DNA from: Microbispora oryzae
GTDB taxonomy: Bacteria; Actinomycetota; Actinomycetes; Streptosporangiales; Streptosporangiaceae
Direction of reading: 5' to 3'
NCBI RefSeq assembly: GCF_017896165.1
Contig: NZ_JAFCNB010000009.1
Span: 62,001-126,000, forward strand
DNA length: 64,000 nt
Both the position numbers and the translations under genes were made by a program. Shown piece by piece: positions 16,363-25,213 of the stretch (position 1 is its first letter; each line of letters opens with the position of its first letter). The notes beneath the pieces were generated by a model, which saw only the letters and a program-made list of their open reading frames with translations, ran no database searches and was not told the DNA's origin.

Positions 16363-18242
16363 ACGCCGTCGACCCGATCCTGGTGGAGATCGTCCACGGC
16401 ACGCTGGCCTCGGTGGAGATGGAGGTCGAGACGGCCATCGCACGCACCGCGCGCTCACCCATGATCCGGGACGCGCACGACTTCCGGGCCGGCATCCACG
16501 ATGTCCGGCTGCGCAAGCTGACCGGCCGGTCGTACTCGGCGCTGGTCCAGCCGATCGTCCGCGACTTCCCGATCGATACGATGCGGCCCGGTGACGTGTT
16601 CTTCCACAACGACGTCTACCTGTCGGAGGGCGGGATCGGTCACCTGCCCGACCTGTGCGTCACCGTGCCCGTCTTCCACGAGGGGCAGGTGGTGGCGTTC
16701 GTGCAGGCGTTCGGCCACCACGACGACATCGGTGGCTCGGTACCGGGGTCGATGCCGTCGCACGCGCGCAGCGTCTTCGAGGAGGGACTGATGGTCCCGC
16801 CGATCCGGCTGTGGGACCAGGGCGTGCCCAACCGCGCGGTGCTCGCGATCATGACCAGGAACTCCCGGATGCCCGACTCGCTCGCCGGTGATCTGGACGC
16901 CGAGTGCTCCGCCTGCCTCATGGGCGCCCGGCGCCTCGCCGAGCTGTTCGGCCGGTACGGGCGCGAGGCCGTGGAACGCTGCTTCGACGTCATCGTGGCC
17001 AACACCACCGAGACGTTCCGCCGCGAGCTGCTGTCTAAGATCCCGGAGGGCGTGCACGTCTGGGAGGACTACGCGGAGCACGACGGAGTCGACGAGCCCC
17101 GGCTGCACGCCCAGCGGATCACGCTGACCGTCGACCACTCGGCGGACGCCCCCCTGACCATCGACTTCACCGGGACGTCTCCGCAGGCCAAGGGGCCCAT
17201 CAACCACGCGGGCGACTACGCCGACGGAGTCTTCCTGAAGAAGTGGCTGGCTCCGGTCCTGCGCAACCTCGCCGACACGCCGGAGCGGATGGCCGAGCTC
17301 GACGTCAACGAGGGCGTCGTCCCGCTGATCGAGATGGTGTTCCCCGACAAGGGCACCCTGCTGACGCCGATCTTCCCGGCGCCGACCAACGCCCGGACAT
17401 TCGTCATCCTCCGCCTGCTCGGCGTCCTGGCCGGGGTGCTCGCCAAGGCGACCGGGGGCCGGATGCCGGCCGACCAGGAGACGATCCGCTACACCGGCGT
17501 GTACGGCGAGTCGGACGACGGGCCGTACCTGATGCGCGAGGTCCTCGGCGGAGGCTCCGGCGGACGGTGGTACGCCGACGGTGAGGACACGATCCACGTG
17601 GTGCCGGACTCTCGCAACATCCCGGTCGAGTTCGCCGAGGCCCGCTGGCCGTTGCGGGTTGAGCGGCTCGGGCTGGCCGTCGACAGCGGCGGGCCCGGGG
17701 AGTTCCGCGGCGGTCTCGGCTACGACAAGCACATCCGCATGCTGCGCGACGCCTCCTTCATGTCGATCGCCGACCGGTCGATCCTGTCGTGCTGGGGCGT
17801 CAACGGCGGCCGGGCGGGCCGGCCGTACCGGGTCAGCGTGGGCGGCGTGGAGCTGGAGGGCCTGGTCGACGACTTCCCCGTCCGCGCCGGCGAGATCGTC
17901 CGGGTACGCACGACCGGGGGCGGCGGCTGGGGCTCGCCGTTCGACCGGCCCTCCGAGCGGGTGGCCGCGGACGTCCGGGACGGCAAGGTCTCCGTTCAGG
18001 GGGCCCGGGACGATTACGGTGTGGTGCTCGCCGGACCCCAGGACGCTCCCGAGGTGGACGCCGAGGCGACCCGGTGCCTGCGGGACCGGCTGCGGGCCGC
18101 CGATCGGGTCGCGTTCTTCGACCGGGGGCCCGGCTATCCCATGCTCTCCGGTGGGCTGTCACACGCCGATCTCGACACGGTCGGCGGGCCGATGCCGGGG
18201 CCGATAACGGCCCGCGGCGAGGCGGAAGGGAAGACGCGATAA
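16359..18242 (+). CDS. Hydantoinase/oxoprolinase family protein, subunit B (HyuB)
   Basis: A 627-residue HyuB protein, beginning DPILVEIVHGTLASVEMEVE and containing the family segments GDVFFHNDVYLSEGGIGHLPD and DFTGTSPQAKGPINH. It forms a complex with HyuA, with which it shares an ATGA overlap. The C-terminus carries the RTTGGGGWGSPFDRP motif typical of the family. No hydantoin racemase or carbamoylase lies next to it. The gene is followed by a weak GC-rich hairpin at about 18263-18293 that may end the transcript. Confidence 0.88.
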   Translation: MNAVDPILVEIVHGTLASVEMEVETAIARTARSPMIRDAHDFRAGIHDVRLRKLTGRSYSALVQPIVRDFPIDTMRPGDVFFHNDVYLSEGGIGHLPDLCVTVPVFHEGQVVAFVQAFGHHDDIGGSVPGSMPSHARSVFEEGLMVPPIRLWDQGVPNRAVLAIMTRNSRMPDSLAGDLDAECSACLMGARRLAELFGRYGREAVERCFDVIVANTTETFRRELLSKIPEGVHVWEDYAEHDGVDEPRLHAQRITLTVDHSADAPLTIDFTGTSPQAKGPINHAGDYADGVFLKKWLAPVLRNLADTPERMAELDVNEGVVPLIEMVFPDKGTLLTPIFPAPTNARTFVILRLLGVLAGVLAKATGGRMPADQETIRYTGVYGESDDGPYLMREVLGGGSGGRWYADGEDTIHVVPDSRNIPVEFAEARWPLRVERLGLAVDSGGPGEFRGGLGYDKHIRMLRDASFMSIADRSILSCWGVNGGRAGRPYRVSVGGVELEGLVDDFPVRAGEIVRVRTTGGGGWGSPFDRPSERVAADVRDGKVSVQGARDDYGVVLAGPQDAPEVDAEATRCLRDRLRAADRVAFFDRGPGYPMLSGGLSHADLDTVGGPMPGPITARGEAEGKTR

Positions 18243-18349
18243 CGATCCGTACGCTTTTCGCAGGCGAACCCGGCGTTCCGGACACGCCGGTTGCCTCGCG
18301 GAAGCCCGGGTTCCTTGCCGAGGTCCCGTTCCTTGCCGGGCCCGGCTCC

Positions 18350-18649
18350 TCAGCTCCAGCCCGCCGCGGCGGCGGACGACCGGGAGACACGGCTGGGCGT
18401 GGTGCGCAGTTCGCCCTCCAGCTCGGTGAGGAGCTGCTGCACAGCCGAGCGGATCCGCGCGCGCCGGCCCTGCAGTTCGGCGCCGAAGTCCCGCGCAGCC
18501 GGGCCCACCCACACCGCCTCGCGGCCGAACTGAGCACAGGCCGTGTCCAGAGCCGTCTCCAGCACGTTCAGATGCTCCCGTACCGCCGCGAGTGCCGTCT
18601 CCAGGTCCTGATACCTCGGATTCGGCACCAGATCGTCGTCTGTCGCCAC
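18350..18649 (-). CDS. WXG100-like small helical protein
   Basis: A 99-residue protein with two predicted helices around W47-V-G49, followed by a second long helix; this length and layout fit the WXG100/ESX-secreted family, though with a GTG start and no usual C-terminal YxxxD/E signal that I can see. A GGAG lies seven bases upstream of the start at 18649. It is divergent from a lipoprotein gene and near a 668-residue protein whose N-terminus is also helical. I cannot name a function; involvement in type VII secretion is inference from shape. Confidence 0.6.
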   Translation of the reverse strand: MATDDDLVPNPRYQDLETALAAVREHLNVLETALDTACAQFGREAVWVGPAARDFGAELQGRRARIRSAVQQLLTELEGELRTTPSRVSRSSAAAAGWS

Positions 18650-18761
18650 GCAGGAACTCCCGCCGGATTTCTGTGAGTGCGCCGATACATGGTGGAGCAG
18701 CGGTACTCCTTGAGATTATGTGGGCACGAGATGGTTCCGGCCAGCCACGGAGGGAAAGACG

Positions 18762-19220
18762 ATGCCCGGCCTGCCCAAATGCACGCCTGTTCGCCGAATC
18801 GTCTGCCTGCTGATACTGACCGTCCTTCTGTCCTCCTGTACGGGGGAGGATCGTCCTACGGCCCCGCAGGCGGGACAGACGCTGAAGAATCACATTCTGA
18901 GCCTGCTCAAGGAACGCGGCGCACGGAACATCACCGTCACGGACCCCGGCGGCCGCAACGTCCCCTGCGCCGACGGCAAGGCCAAACAAACCTTCGCCGC
19001 GACAGGCTTTGACGTCGCCCGAACGACCAGCAGGGAGACTATTCGATCAATGCTACTCGGTGCCCTGGATAGGGTGGCCCCGTACAAGATAGTCAATCCT
19101 GGTCCAATGGCCGCAGCGATCCATGTTGTCAACGCTGCTGCTCATACCAAGCTTGTTTTGGATGCCCCGAAGGATGGCTTTTATCTGGTCAGCGGCACTA
19201 CTGACTGCCTTGCGCCATAG
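18762..19220 (+). CDS. Putative lipoprotein
   Basis: A 152-residue protein starting at an ATG preceded by GGAGGGAAAG. The N-terminus is a lipoprotein signal: positive residues, a hydrophobic run ILTVLL, and the lipobox LSSC. The mature part has no family that I recognise. Its 3' half has clearly lower GC and more A/T-ending codons than its neighbours, a hint of foreign origin. It ends six bases before the convergent 668-residue protein gene and begins divergently from the WXG-like gene, so the three form a compact cassette. Confidence 0.7.
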   Translation: MPGLPKCTPVRRIVCLLILTVLLSSCTGEDRPTAPQAGQTLKNHILSLLKERGARNITVTDPGGRNVPCADGKAKQTFAATGFDVARTTSRETIRSMLLGALDRVAPYKIVNPGPMAAAIHVVNAAAHTKLVLDAPKDGFYLVSGTTDCLAP

Positions 19221-19226
19221 AGCCTC

Positions 19227-21233
19227 TCATCCATACGTTTCTGCCCATCCTGCCGCGTTGTTCTTGCGCCCGTCGAAGATGTCCGCTTGCTTCCTCGACA
19301 GCGTTCCTATGCTCAGATTGTCGTCGCTGCCCATGCCGTTGGTGATGAACCACTGGTCGAGGGCGCGGGCGCCGGCCTCGCCGGATCGGATGATGTCGGG
19401 GAAGGGGCGCAGCCTGCCGTCTTCGCCGGCGACGGCGACGCCGGGCGGGCAGGTCGCCTGGTAGGCCCCGGGCGACACCTTGGCCGGGAACCCGGCGTCC
19501 ATGAGCAGCTGGGCGATGGTGTGCTGCCGCCCCAGGGTCTCCTGCCGGTCCATCGCCTCCAGCTTGTCGGTCTCCTTCTCCGGATCGGGCGAGTAGGTGT
19601 CGTAGAGCGACCAGCCCGTGCTGAGACCGGTCCAGACGATGGCGCCGGCCATTCCGGGGACGGCCAGCCCGGCCACGCCCAGCGCGGTGCCGAAGTAGGC
19701 GCTCCAGAGCTGCTTGTCCGCCTCCACCGCGTCGTCCCGGGCCTTCCCGTACGTGCTCACCGCCGCCAGTTCGAAACCGCGTACGTTGCCCAGGGCGGCG
19801 AAGACGTCGTCGAGCGCGGTGGGGTTCTTGCTCGCGAGCATGGCGGGCACGCCGTCGCGGACGAGCCGGCGGGCCAGGTCTCCCATCGCCGACTCGAACG
19901 GCAGCCGGTCGGTCTCGCTCGCGGCGAAGGTCAGCATGAACCGGTAGGTGTCCGCAGGGCTGAGGCGGAACGCGGGCCGCAGGCCGGCGATCCGCGACCG
20001 CACCGGCTCGAAGGCGCTCGGCAGCAGCTGGTCGCCGCCGCCGAGGTCGGCGCCCGCGGTGATCTCCGTGGCGTACGCGCCCGCGATCTCGGCCAGGTGC
20101 ACGCGGGTGGGCCCGGCGAACGGGAACCGCGCAGCGCCGGTGATGACCGTGAAGGCGAACCTGGCCGCGGGTTCGCTGTGCGCGCCGTCCTTCTCGTCGT
20201 AGGCGCCTGACGCGGCGGCCAGCATGCGGCCGAAGGCGTCGGCCGAGCCCGGGTCCGTCGCCGCACGGGAGTTCAGATCGCGCAGGAAGGCCGCCAGATC
20301 GGGGCGGCGGTCGACGGACGCCAGCGCCGGGGTGGGGGCGAGCAGGCGCTTGAGCGTGTCGCGGGGCGGCGGGGAATCCCGGGTGACCAGGGAGATCGCC
20401 AGCCGGCCCGCCTCGGGATGGTTGCCGAGCGCCGTGAGGTAGGGGGTGAGAGCCGGGCCGCTCGACCGGTCTCCGGGAAGGAACGCCTGGACCGCCACGA
20501 CCTGGGCGAGCCACTCCGTGGGAAACCGGCCCGCGGACAGCAGTTCTCCGATGCTCTCCCGGTCGTCGTCGTTCTCCGTCTTCGTCCGGATGGCCGCGGC
20601 GACGGCCGCGAACCCGGGAGCGGAGGCGCCGCCGCCCACCGCGTCGCCGAGGGCCCGGCTCACGGTCGCGAGAGCCTGCTCCACCCCTTCCTCGAGGTGC
20701 TGACGGAGGCGGCGTGGCAGCTCGACGGTTCGCCGAGGGCCGATACCGGCGAAGAACGCGGCGGCGAACTCGGCGTCGTCGGCGTGCGCGGCCAGGGTGT
20801 CCACCAGTTTCCGGTACGCGTCCCCCAGGCCGGGGTCGAAGGGAGCGTCCGGGTCGACGGAGCGATAGAACAGGGCGAGCTCCCGGCCGAGGCGGCCGGC
20901 CTCCGCCGCGGAGAGGACGTCCTGCTCCCGGTACGGCACCAGCCCGGCGGCGGAAGGGCTCCATGACGGCAGAGCGGTCATGCGGTCCGCCAGCCGGTGC
21001 CGCCGGCGGAGATCGGGCAGGCTGTCGTCGAGCCATCGCTCCGCCTCGCCGATCGGGGCGAGGGACGCGGCCGGGAGGCCCGTGGCGGCGAGGACGCGCC
21101 GGACGGCCTCGGCCCGCTCGCCGATCACGCCGCGGGCGTGCTCCAACTCGGCCACGAACCGGCCCATCGCCTCCGGGGAGATCCCGGAGAAGTCAGGCGA
21201 GAGCGGTCCGGTCCCCGGTGTCACGGCTCCCAC
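19227..21233 (-). CDS. Large hypothetical protein, possible type VII secretion associated
   Basis: A 668-residue protein whose start I place at the GTG at 21233, five bases after AGGAGG. Its first about 100 residues are helical (AMGRFVAELEHARGVIGERA and a later ERWLDD) like the N-terminal helical modules of actinobacterial ESX-linked proteins. The middle is alanine-rich and helical. Around residues 500-530 a hydrophobic, glycine-rich stretch (VAGLAVPGMAGAIVWTGLS) could insert into a membrane. No catalytic motif is evident. The gene converges on the lipoprotein gene. The protein is real by codon use and ribosome-binding site, but its function is unknown. Confidence 0.65.
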   Translation of the reverse strand: MGAVTPGTGPLSPDFSGISPEAMGRFVAELEHARGVIGERAEAVRRVLAATGLPAASLAPIGEAERWLDDSLPDLRRRHRLADRMTALPSWSPSAAGLVPYREQDVLSAAEAGRLGRELALFYRSVDPDAPFDPGLGDAYRKLVDTLAAHADDAEFAAAFFAGIGPRRTVELPRRLRQHLEEGVEQALATVSRALGDAVGGGASAPGFAAVAAAIRTKTENDDDRESIGELLSAGRFPTEWLAQVVAVQAFLPGDRSSGPALTPYLTALGNHPEAGRLAISLVTRDSPPPRDTLKRLLAPTPALASVDRRPDLAAFLRDLNSRAATDPGSADAFGRMLAAASGAYDEKDGAHSEPAARFAFTVITGAARFPFAGPTRVHLAEIAGAYATEITAGADLGGGDQLLPSAFEPVRSRIAGLRPAFRLSPADTYRFMLTFAASETDRLPFESAMGDLARRLVRDGVPAMLASKNPTALDDVFAALGNVRGFELAAVSTYGKARDDAVEADKQLWSAYFGTALGVAGLAVPGMAGAIVWTGLSTGWSLYDTYSPDPEKETDKLEAMDRQETLGRQHTIAQLLMDAGFPAKVSPGAYQATCPPGVAVAGEDGRLRPFPDIIRSGEAGARALDQWFITNGMGSDDNLSIGTLSRKQADIFDGRKNNAAGWAETYG

Positions 21234-21514
21234 CCGCGCCTCCTCACGACGTGCCGCCCGGTCACCACCGTAACGGCCGATCCCGCCCGCGCGCCGGACA
21301 TCGGCGGTCCCCACATGCGACCGCGGCCCGAACACGCTCGGGCACGTCCCGTCGCGGCGCGGAAACCACCCCCGGACGCGGTTTCCCGGCCCGTCCGGCG
21401 GGGATCTTCCCCTGGAATCGGCGGCGCTTGCCCTCGGCGCGGGCCGGTGGGCCGGCCGTTGCAGGCTGGTCGTGGAAATCGGGGCGCTCTCGTCGCACCA
21501 CGTGGAGGCTGGCC

Positions 21515-22699
21515 GTGCAGGGATCGCTCAACGGCATCGTCGTCCTGGACCTGTCCCGCGCGCTCGCGGGGCCGCACTGTGCGCAGATGCTCGGAGACCT
21601 CGGCGCCCACGTCATCAAGGTGGAGCATCCCGACGGGGACGAGTCCCGGGGATGGGGCCCGCCGTTCGTCGGCCCCGATCACGACATATCCACCTACTTT
21701 CTGGCGGCGAACCGCAACAAGCAGTCGATCGTCCTGGATCTGAAGTCCGCGGAGGGGCGGGCGCTCGCCGAACGGCTGGTCCGGCAGAGCGACGTGCTGG
21801 TGGAGAACTTCCGCACCGGCGTCCTCGACCGCCTCGGCTTCCCTGTGGAACGCCTGCACGAGCTGAACCCGCGGCTGGTGATCCTGTCGATCACGGGCTT
21901 CGGCCACGACGGTCCCGAGGGGGGCCGCCCCGGCTACGACCAGATCGCCCAGGGTGAGGGCGGTCTGATGTGGCTGACCGGCCCGTCGCCGGACGAGCCG
22001 TACCGGGTCGGCGCCTCGATCGCCGACCTGCTCGCCGGCATCCACGGCGCGTACGGCGTCGTGGCCGCCCTGTACGAGCGCGAGCGCACGGGCCGGGGGA
22101 AGGTCGTCCGCACCTCGCTGCTCGCCGCGATGGTCGGCGTGCACTCCTATCACGGGACGGCCTGGACGGTGGGCGGCGTGGTGCCCGGTGCGGCGGGCAA
22201 CCACCATGCCTCGATCGCCCCGTACGGGGCCTTCCGGTGCGCGGACGGCATGATCCAGATCGCCGCGGCGAACGAGGGCCAGTGGCGGAAGGTGGCCGAG
22301 CTGCTCGGCATCGACCCAGGGGATCCGAGGTACGCGACAAATCGGGACAGGTTCCGGCACCGCGAGGAGCTGATCTCCGACATGGAGAAGGCGCTGGCCT
22401 CGGGCGGCCGCGGGCACTGGCTGGCCGCGCTCGCCGAGCTGGGCGTCCCCGCGGGCGCCATCAGGTCGATCGACGAGGTGTACTCCTGGGACCAGGTGCG
22501 CTCGCAGGGCCTGATCGTGACCGCCGATCACCCCGTCCTCGGCCCCGTCGAGCTTCCCGGCCCTCCGCTGCGCTTCGAGGACGCGCCGGCGGGCCACACC
22601 CCGACCGGCGCCGCGACCGGGTACGTCGCCCCTCCCATGCTGGACCAGGACCGCGACGCCGTGCTCGCCTGGCTGGCGGACCGGGAGAGCCGGACGTGA
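21515..22699 (+). CDS. CaiB/BaiF family CoA-transferase (family III)
   Basis: A 394-residue protein with the family III features GIVVLDLSRALAGPHCAQ and DLGAHVIKVEHPDGDESR at the N-terminus, the VENFRTGVLDRLG segment, and the catalytic aspartate region GRPGYDQIAQGEGG. These enzymes move CoA between organic acids. The GTG at 21515 lies six bases after GGAGG. It overlaps the next gene by four bases, so it likely acts in a pathway with that carboxyltransferase. The acyl substrate is not determinable here. Confidence 0.9.
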   Translation: MQGSLNGIVVLDLSRALAGPHCAQMLGDLGAHVIKVEHPDGDESRGWGPPFVGPDHDISTYFLAANRNKQSIVLDLKSAEGRALAERLVRQSDVLVENFRTGVLDRLGFPVERLHELNPRLVILSITGFGHDGPEGGRPGYDQIAQGEGGLMWLTGPSPDEPYRVGASIADLLAGIHGAYGVVAALYERERTGRGKVVRTSLLAAMVGVHSYHGTAWTVGGVVPGAAGNHHASIAPYGAFRCADGMIQIAAANEGQWRKVAELLGIDPGDPRYATNRDRFRHREELISDMEKALASGGRGHWLAALAELGVPAGAIRSIDEVYSWDQVRSQGLIVTADHPVLGPVELPGPPLRFEDAPAGHTPTGAATGYVAPPMLDQDRDAVLAWLADRESRT

Positions 22700-24225
22700 C
22701 CGGTTCCGGCCGCGCCACGCCCGCGAACGCGCCGGCGGTGCGCAGGCCGGACGCGCGATCGCTGATCGCCCGCGTGCTCGACCCGGGTTCCTGGAGGTCG
22801 TGGGACGAGCCGCCGCGGGATCGGGCGGCCCCCGGATCGCGGTACGAGCGGGAGCTGGCGCGGGCCCGTGAGCGTACGGGCTACGACGAATCCGTGATCA
22901 CGGGGGAGGGACGGCTCGACGGCCGCCGGGTCGCCGTCGTGGCCTGCGAGTTCTCGTTCCTGGCCGGTTCCATCGGCGTGGCCGCGGCCGAGCGCCTGGT
23001 CCGCGCGGTCGAGCGCGCGACCGCCGAACGGCTCCCACTGCTGGCGGCCCCGGCGAGCGGGGGCACCCGTATGCAGGAGGGGGCGCTCGCGTTCGCCCAG
23101 ATGGTGAAGATCACGGCCGCGGTGGCCGCCCACCGGGCCGCCGGCCTGCCGTACGTCGTCTACCTCCGGCACCCCACGACGGGCGGGGTGTTCGCGTCGT
23201 GGGGCTCGCTCGGGCACGTCACCGCGGCCGAGCCGGGGGCCCTGATCGGGTTCCTCGGCCCACGGGTCTACCAGGCCCTGCACGGTGCGCCGTTCCCCTC
23301 CGGAGTGCAGACCTCGGAGAACCTCTTCGCCCACGGGCTGGTCGACGCCGTCGTGTCGGCCGGGGACGCCAGGGACATCGCGATCCGCGCGCTGTCGGTG
23401 CTGTGCGCGCCGCGGAGCGGCCTGGAACGCGGGCCCGAGCCGGAGACCGCGCCCGGCGGGGCGACGGCGTGGGAGGCCGTGACGCGGTCACGCAGGGCCG
23501 ACCGGCCAGGCGTGCGGACGCTGCTCAAGGAGGGCGCGCGCGACGTGACGCCGCTGCACGGCACCGGGGCGGGGGAGCGCGACCCGGGCCTGCTGCTCGC
23601 GCTCGCCCGCTTCGGCGCCGCTCCCGCGGTCGTGCTGGGCCAGGACCGGCGCCGCCAGCGCGAGGAGGGACCGCTCGGCCCGGCCGGGCTGCGGGTGGCC
23701 CGGCGCGGCATGCGCCTGGCCTCCGAGCTCGGGCTGCCGCTTCTCACCGTGATCGACACGGCCGGCGCCGAACTGTCGAAGGAGGCCGAGGAGGGCGGCC
23801 TCGCCGCCGAGATCGCCCGGTGCCTGGCCGACCTGGTGATGCTCGACGCGCCCACGGTGTGCCTGCTCCTCGGCGAGGGCGCCGGCGGGGCCGCCCTCGC
23901 GCTGCTGCCCGCCGACCGGGTCGTCTGCGCGGAGCACGCCTGGCTGTCGCCGCTGCCGCCCGAGGGCGCGTCCGCCATCGTGCACCGCACCGTCGACCTG
24001 GCCCCGGCGGTCGCGGCGGAGCAGGGCGTACGGGCGGCCGATCTGCGGCGCGACGGCATCGTGGACCGGCTCGTGCCCGAGCGTCCCGACGCCGCCGACG
24101 AGCCCGCGGAGTTCTGCCGCAGGGTCGCGGGGACCCTGGAGTTCGAGATCGCCGGCCTGCTCGGCCAGGACCCGGCGGACCGGCTGGCCGCCCGGTTCGC
24201 GCGTTACCGGTCGCTGGGCGGCTGA
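22696..24225 (+). CDS. Fused AccD-AccA type carboxyltransferase
   Basis: A 509-residue protein that joins an AccD-like half (residues about 50-240, with ASGGTRMQEGALAFAQM and the oxyanion loop HPTTGGVFASWG) to an AccA-like half (about 270-500, with DTAGAELSKEAEEGG and PPEGASAIVHR). The zinc-binding cysteines of bacterial AccD are absent, as in other fused actinobacterial forms. It would carboxylate an acyl-CoA using carboxybiotin from a separate biotin protein; no biotin carboxylase gene lies nearby. GTGA overlap with the CoA-transferase suggests a joint step on a CoA thioester. Confidence 0.8.
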   Translation: MTGSGRATPANAPAVRRPDARSLIARVLDPGSWRSWDEPPRDRAAPGSRYERELARARERTGYDESVITGEGRLDGRRVAVVACEFSFLAGSIGVAAAERLVRAVERATAERLPLLAAPASGGTRMQEGALAFAQMVKITAAVAAHRAAGLPYVVYLRHPTTGGVFASWGSLGHVTAAEPGALIGFLGPRVYQALHGAPFPSGVQTSENLFAHGLVDAVVSAGDARDIAIRALSVLCAPRSGLERGPEPETAPGGATAWEAVTRSRRADRPGVRTLLKEGARDVTPLHGTGAGERDPGLLLALARFGAAPAVVLGQDRRRQREEGPLGPAGLRVARRGMRLASELGLPLLTVIDTAGAELSKEAEEGGLAAEIARCLADLVMLDAPTVCLLLGEGAGGAALALLPADRVVCAEHAWLSPLPPEGASAIVHRTVDLAPAVAAEQGVRAADLRRDGIVDRLVPERPDAADEPAEFCRRVAGTLEFEIAGLLGQDPADRLAARFARYRSLGG

Positions 24226-24262
24226 CCCGCCGTCCGGCCGCCGCACCCGGACCAGCCGCCCG

Positions 24263-24748
24263 TCAGAGGCCGCCGTCCTCAGCCGGCGACTCGTGCGACC
24301 GGTCCCGCGGCTGATCCCACGACTGGTCCTGGGACTGATCCTGCGACGTCGGCACGCGGACCCGCTCCACCCGGATCGCGTGCACCTCGTCACGGGGCAC
24401 GACCACCTCGTAGGCGCCGTGGTCGACCAGCCAGTAGCCGAGAGCCTCGGCCTTCATGCCGTTGTGCCCGGTGTAGGCGATGTGCAGGCCGCCCTCCGCG
24501 CCGTCGTCCTCGTCCAGCACCAGGCACGGCTCCCCGCCGAACGCCCCGACGGTGCGGAGCAGCGTCAGCGAGTCCAGGTCGGACCGGTCGACCCGCCGCC
24601 GCCAGTAGCCGCCCGCCCTCTCGAACCCCTCCTCCGGGGCCTCGCCGAACAGCACCACGTCGTCGCCGCCGGGGCCGACGGCGGCGGCGTACGTCCGGTC
24701 CCGGTATCGGGCGACGAACCCGAGGCCGGCAAGCTCGTTCTCGCTCAT
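24263..24748 (-). CDS. Hypothetical protein, coupled
   Basis: A 161-residue acidic soluble protein, second of a two-gene unit: its ATG at 24748 overlaps the upstream stop as ATGA. The centre (about residues 60-130) looks like a compact beta-rich domain; the last 25 residues are a hydrophilic tail with repeated DQS units, encoded by a short imperfect tandem repeat at about 24292-24350. I do not recognise a family. It converges on the carboxyltransferase gene 37 bases away. Confidence 0.6.
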   Translation of the reverse strand: MSENELAGLGFVARYRDRTYAAAVGPGGDDVVLFGEAPEEGFERAGGYWRRRVDRSDLDSLTLLRTVGAFGGEPCLVLDEDDGAEGGLHIAYTGHNGMKAEALGYWLVDHGAYEVVVPRDEVHAIRVERVRVPTSQDQSQDQSWDQPRDRSHESPAEDGGL

Positions 24749-25203
24749 GGCGCCGGCCGCCACGTCAGGCCGTCGTACTCGGCGAACCGGCGCTCGCCCG
24801 CGCCGGTGAGGTGCAGGATCTCGGCGCCGGCCGGGACGGGCATCGGCATGGTGTGGAACTGCGGGACCACCTGTTCCCGCGAGGCGGTGAAACCGTTGCC
24901 GGTGAACGGTGGTGAATCGCTCCAATCGCCGCCCATGTGGGGCCCGTACGGGACGACATAGGTGTCGATGTCGCGGGCGGTCCACCGCAGGATGTACAGC
25001 TCGGGCACGTCGGGGGTCAGCTCCGATCCTTCGAAGCACAGGTCGAGGGCCTCGACGAGCGCGGCGGGGGTGGCGAGCCGGTCGCAGTCCTGCAACCGGT
25101 ACACGTAACCCGAGATGACGGTCCGCTGGCCCGACAGGTACGGCACGAGCAGCCGAGGCGGGATCACCTTCTGCATCTGCGTCGTTCGGCCCGGCTCGTT
25201 CAT
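24745..25203 (-). CDS. Hypothetical protein
   Basis: A 152-residue soluble protein, first of a coupled pair, starting at an ATG at 25203. It contains YGPHMGGDW and a C-terminal GERRFAEYDGL segment but no motif I can assign. The nitrilase gene ends ten bases upstream of its start on the same strand, so all four minus-strand genes from 26936 to 24263 may be one transcript. Paired small soluble proteins of this kind are sometimes toxin-immunity or ESX cargo partners, but nothing in the sequence shows that. Confidence 0.6.
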   Translation of the reverse strand: MNEPGRTTQMQKVIPPRLLVPYLSGQRTVISGYVYRLQDCDRLATPAALVEALDLCFEGSELTPDVPELYILRWTARDIDTYVVPYGPHMGGDWSDSPPFTGNGFTASREQVVPQFHTMPMPVPAGAEILHLTGAGERRFAEYDGLTWRPAP

Positions 25204-25213
25204 GGGGCCAAGT

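Noticed and set aside
18243-18349. Strong terminator between hyuB and the WXG-like gene
   Set aside because: Arms near 18263-18293 pair only with bulges; I mention it as weak and do not list it as a feature.
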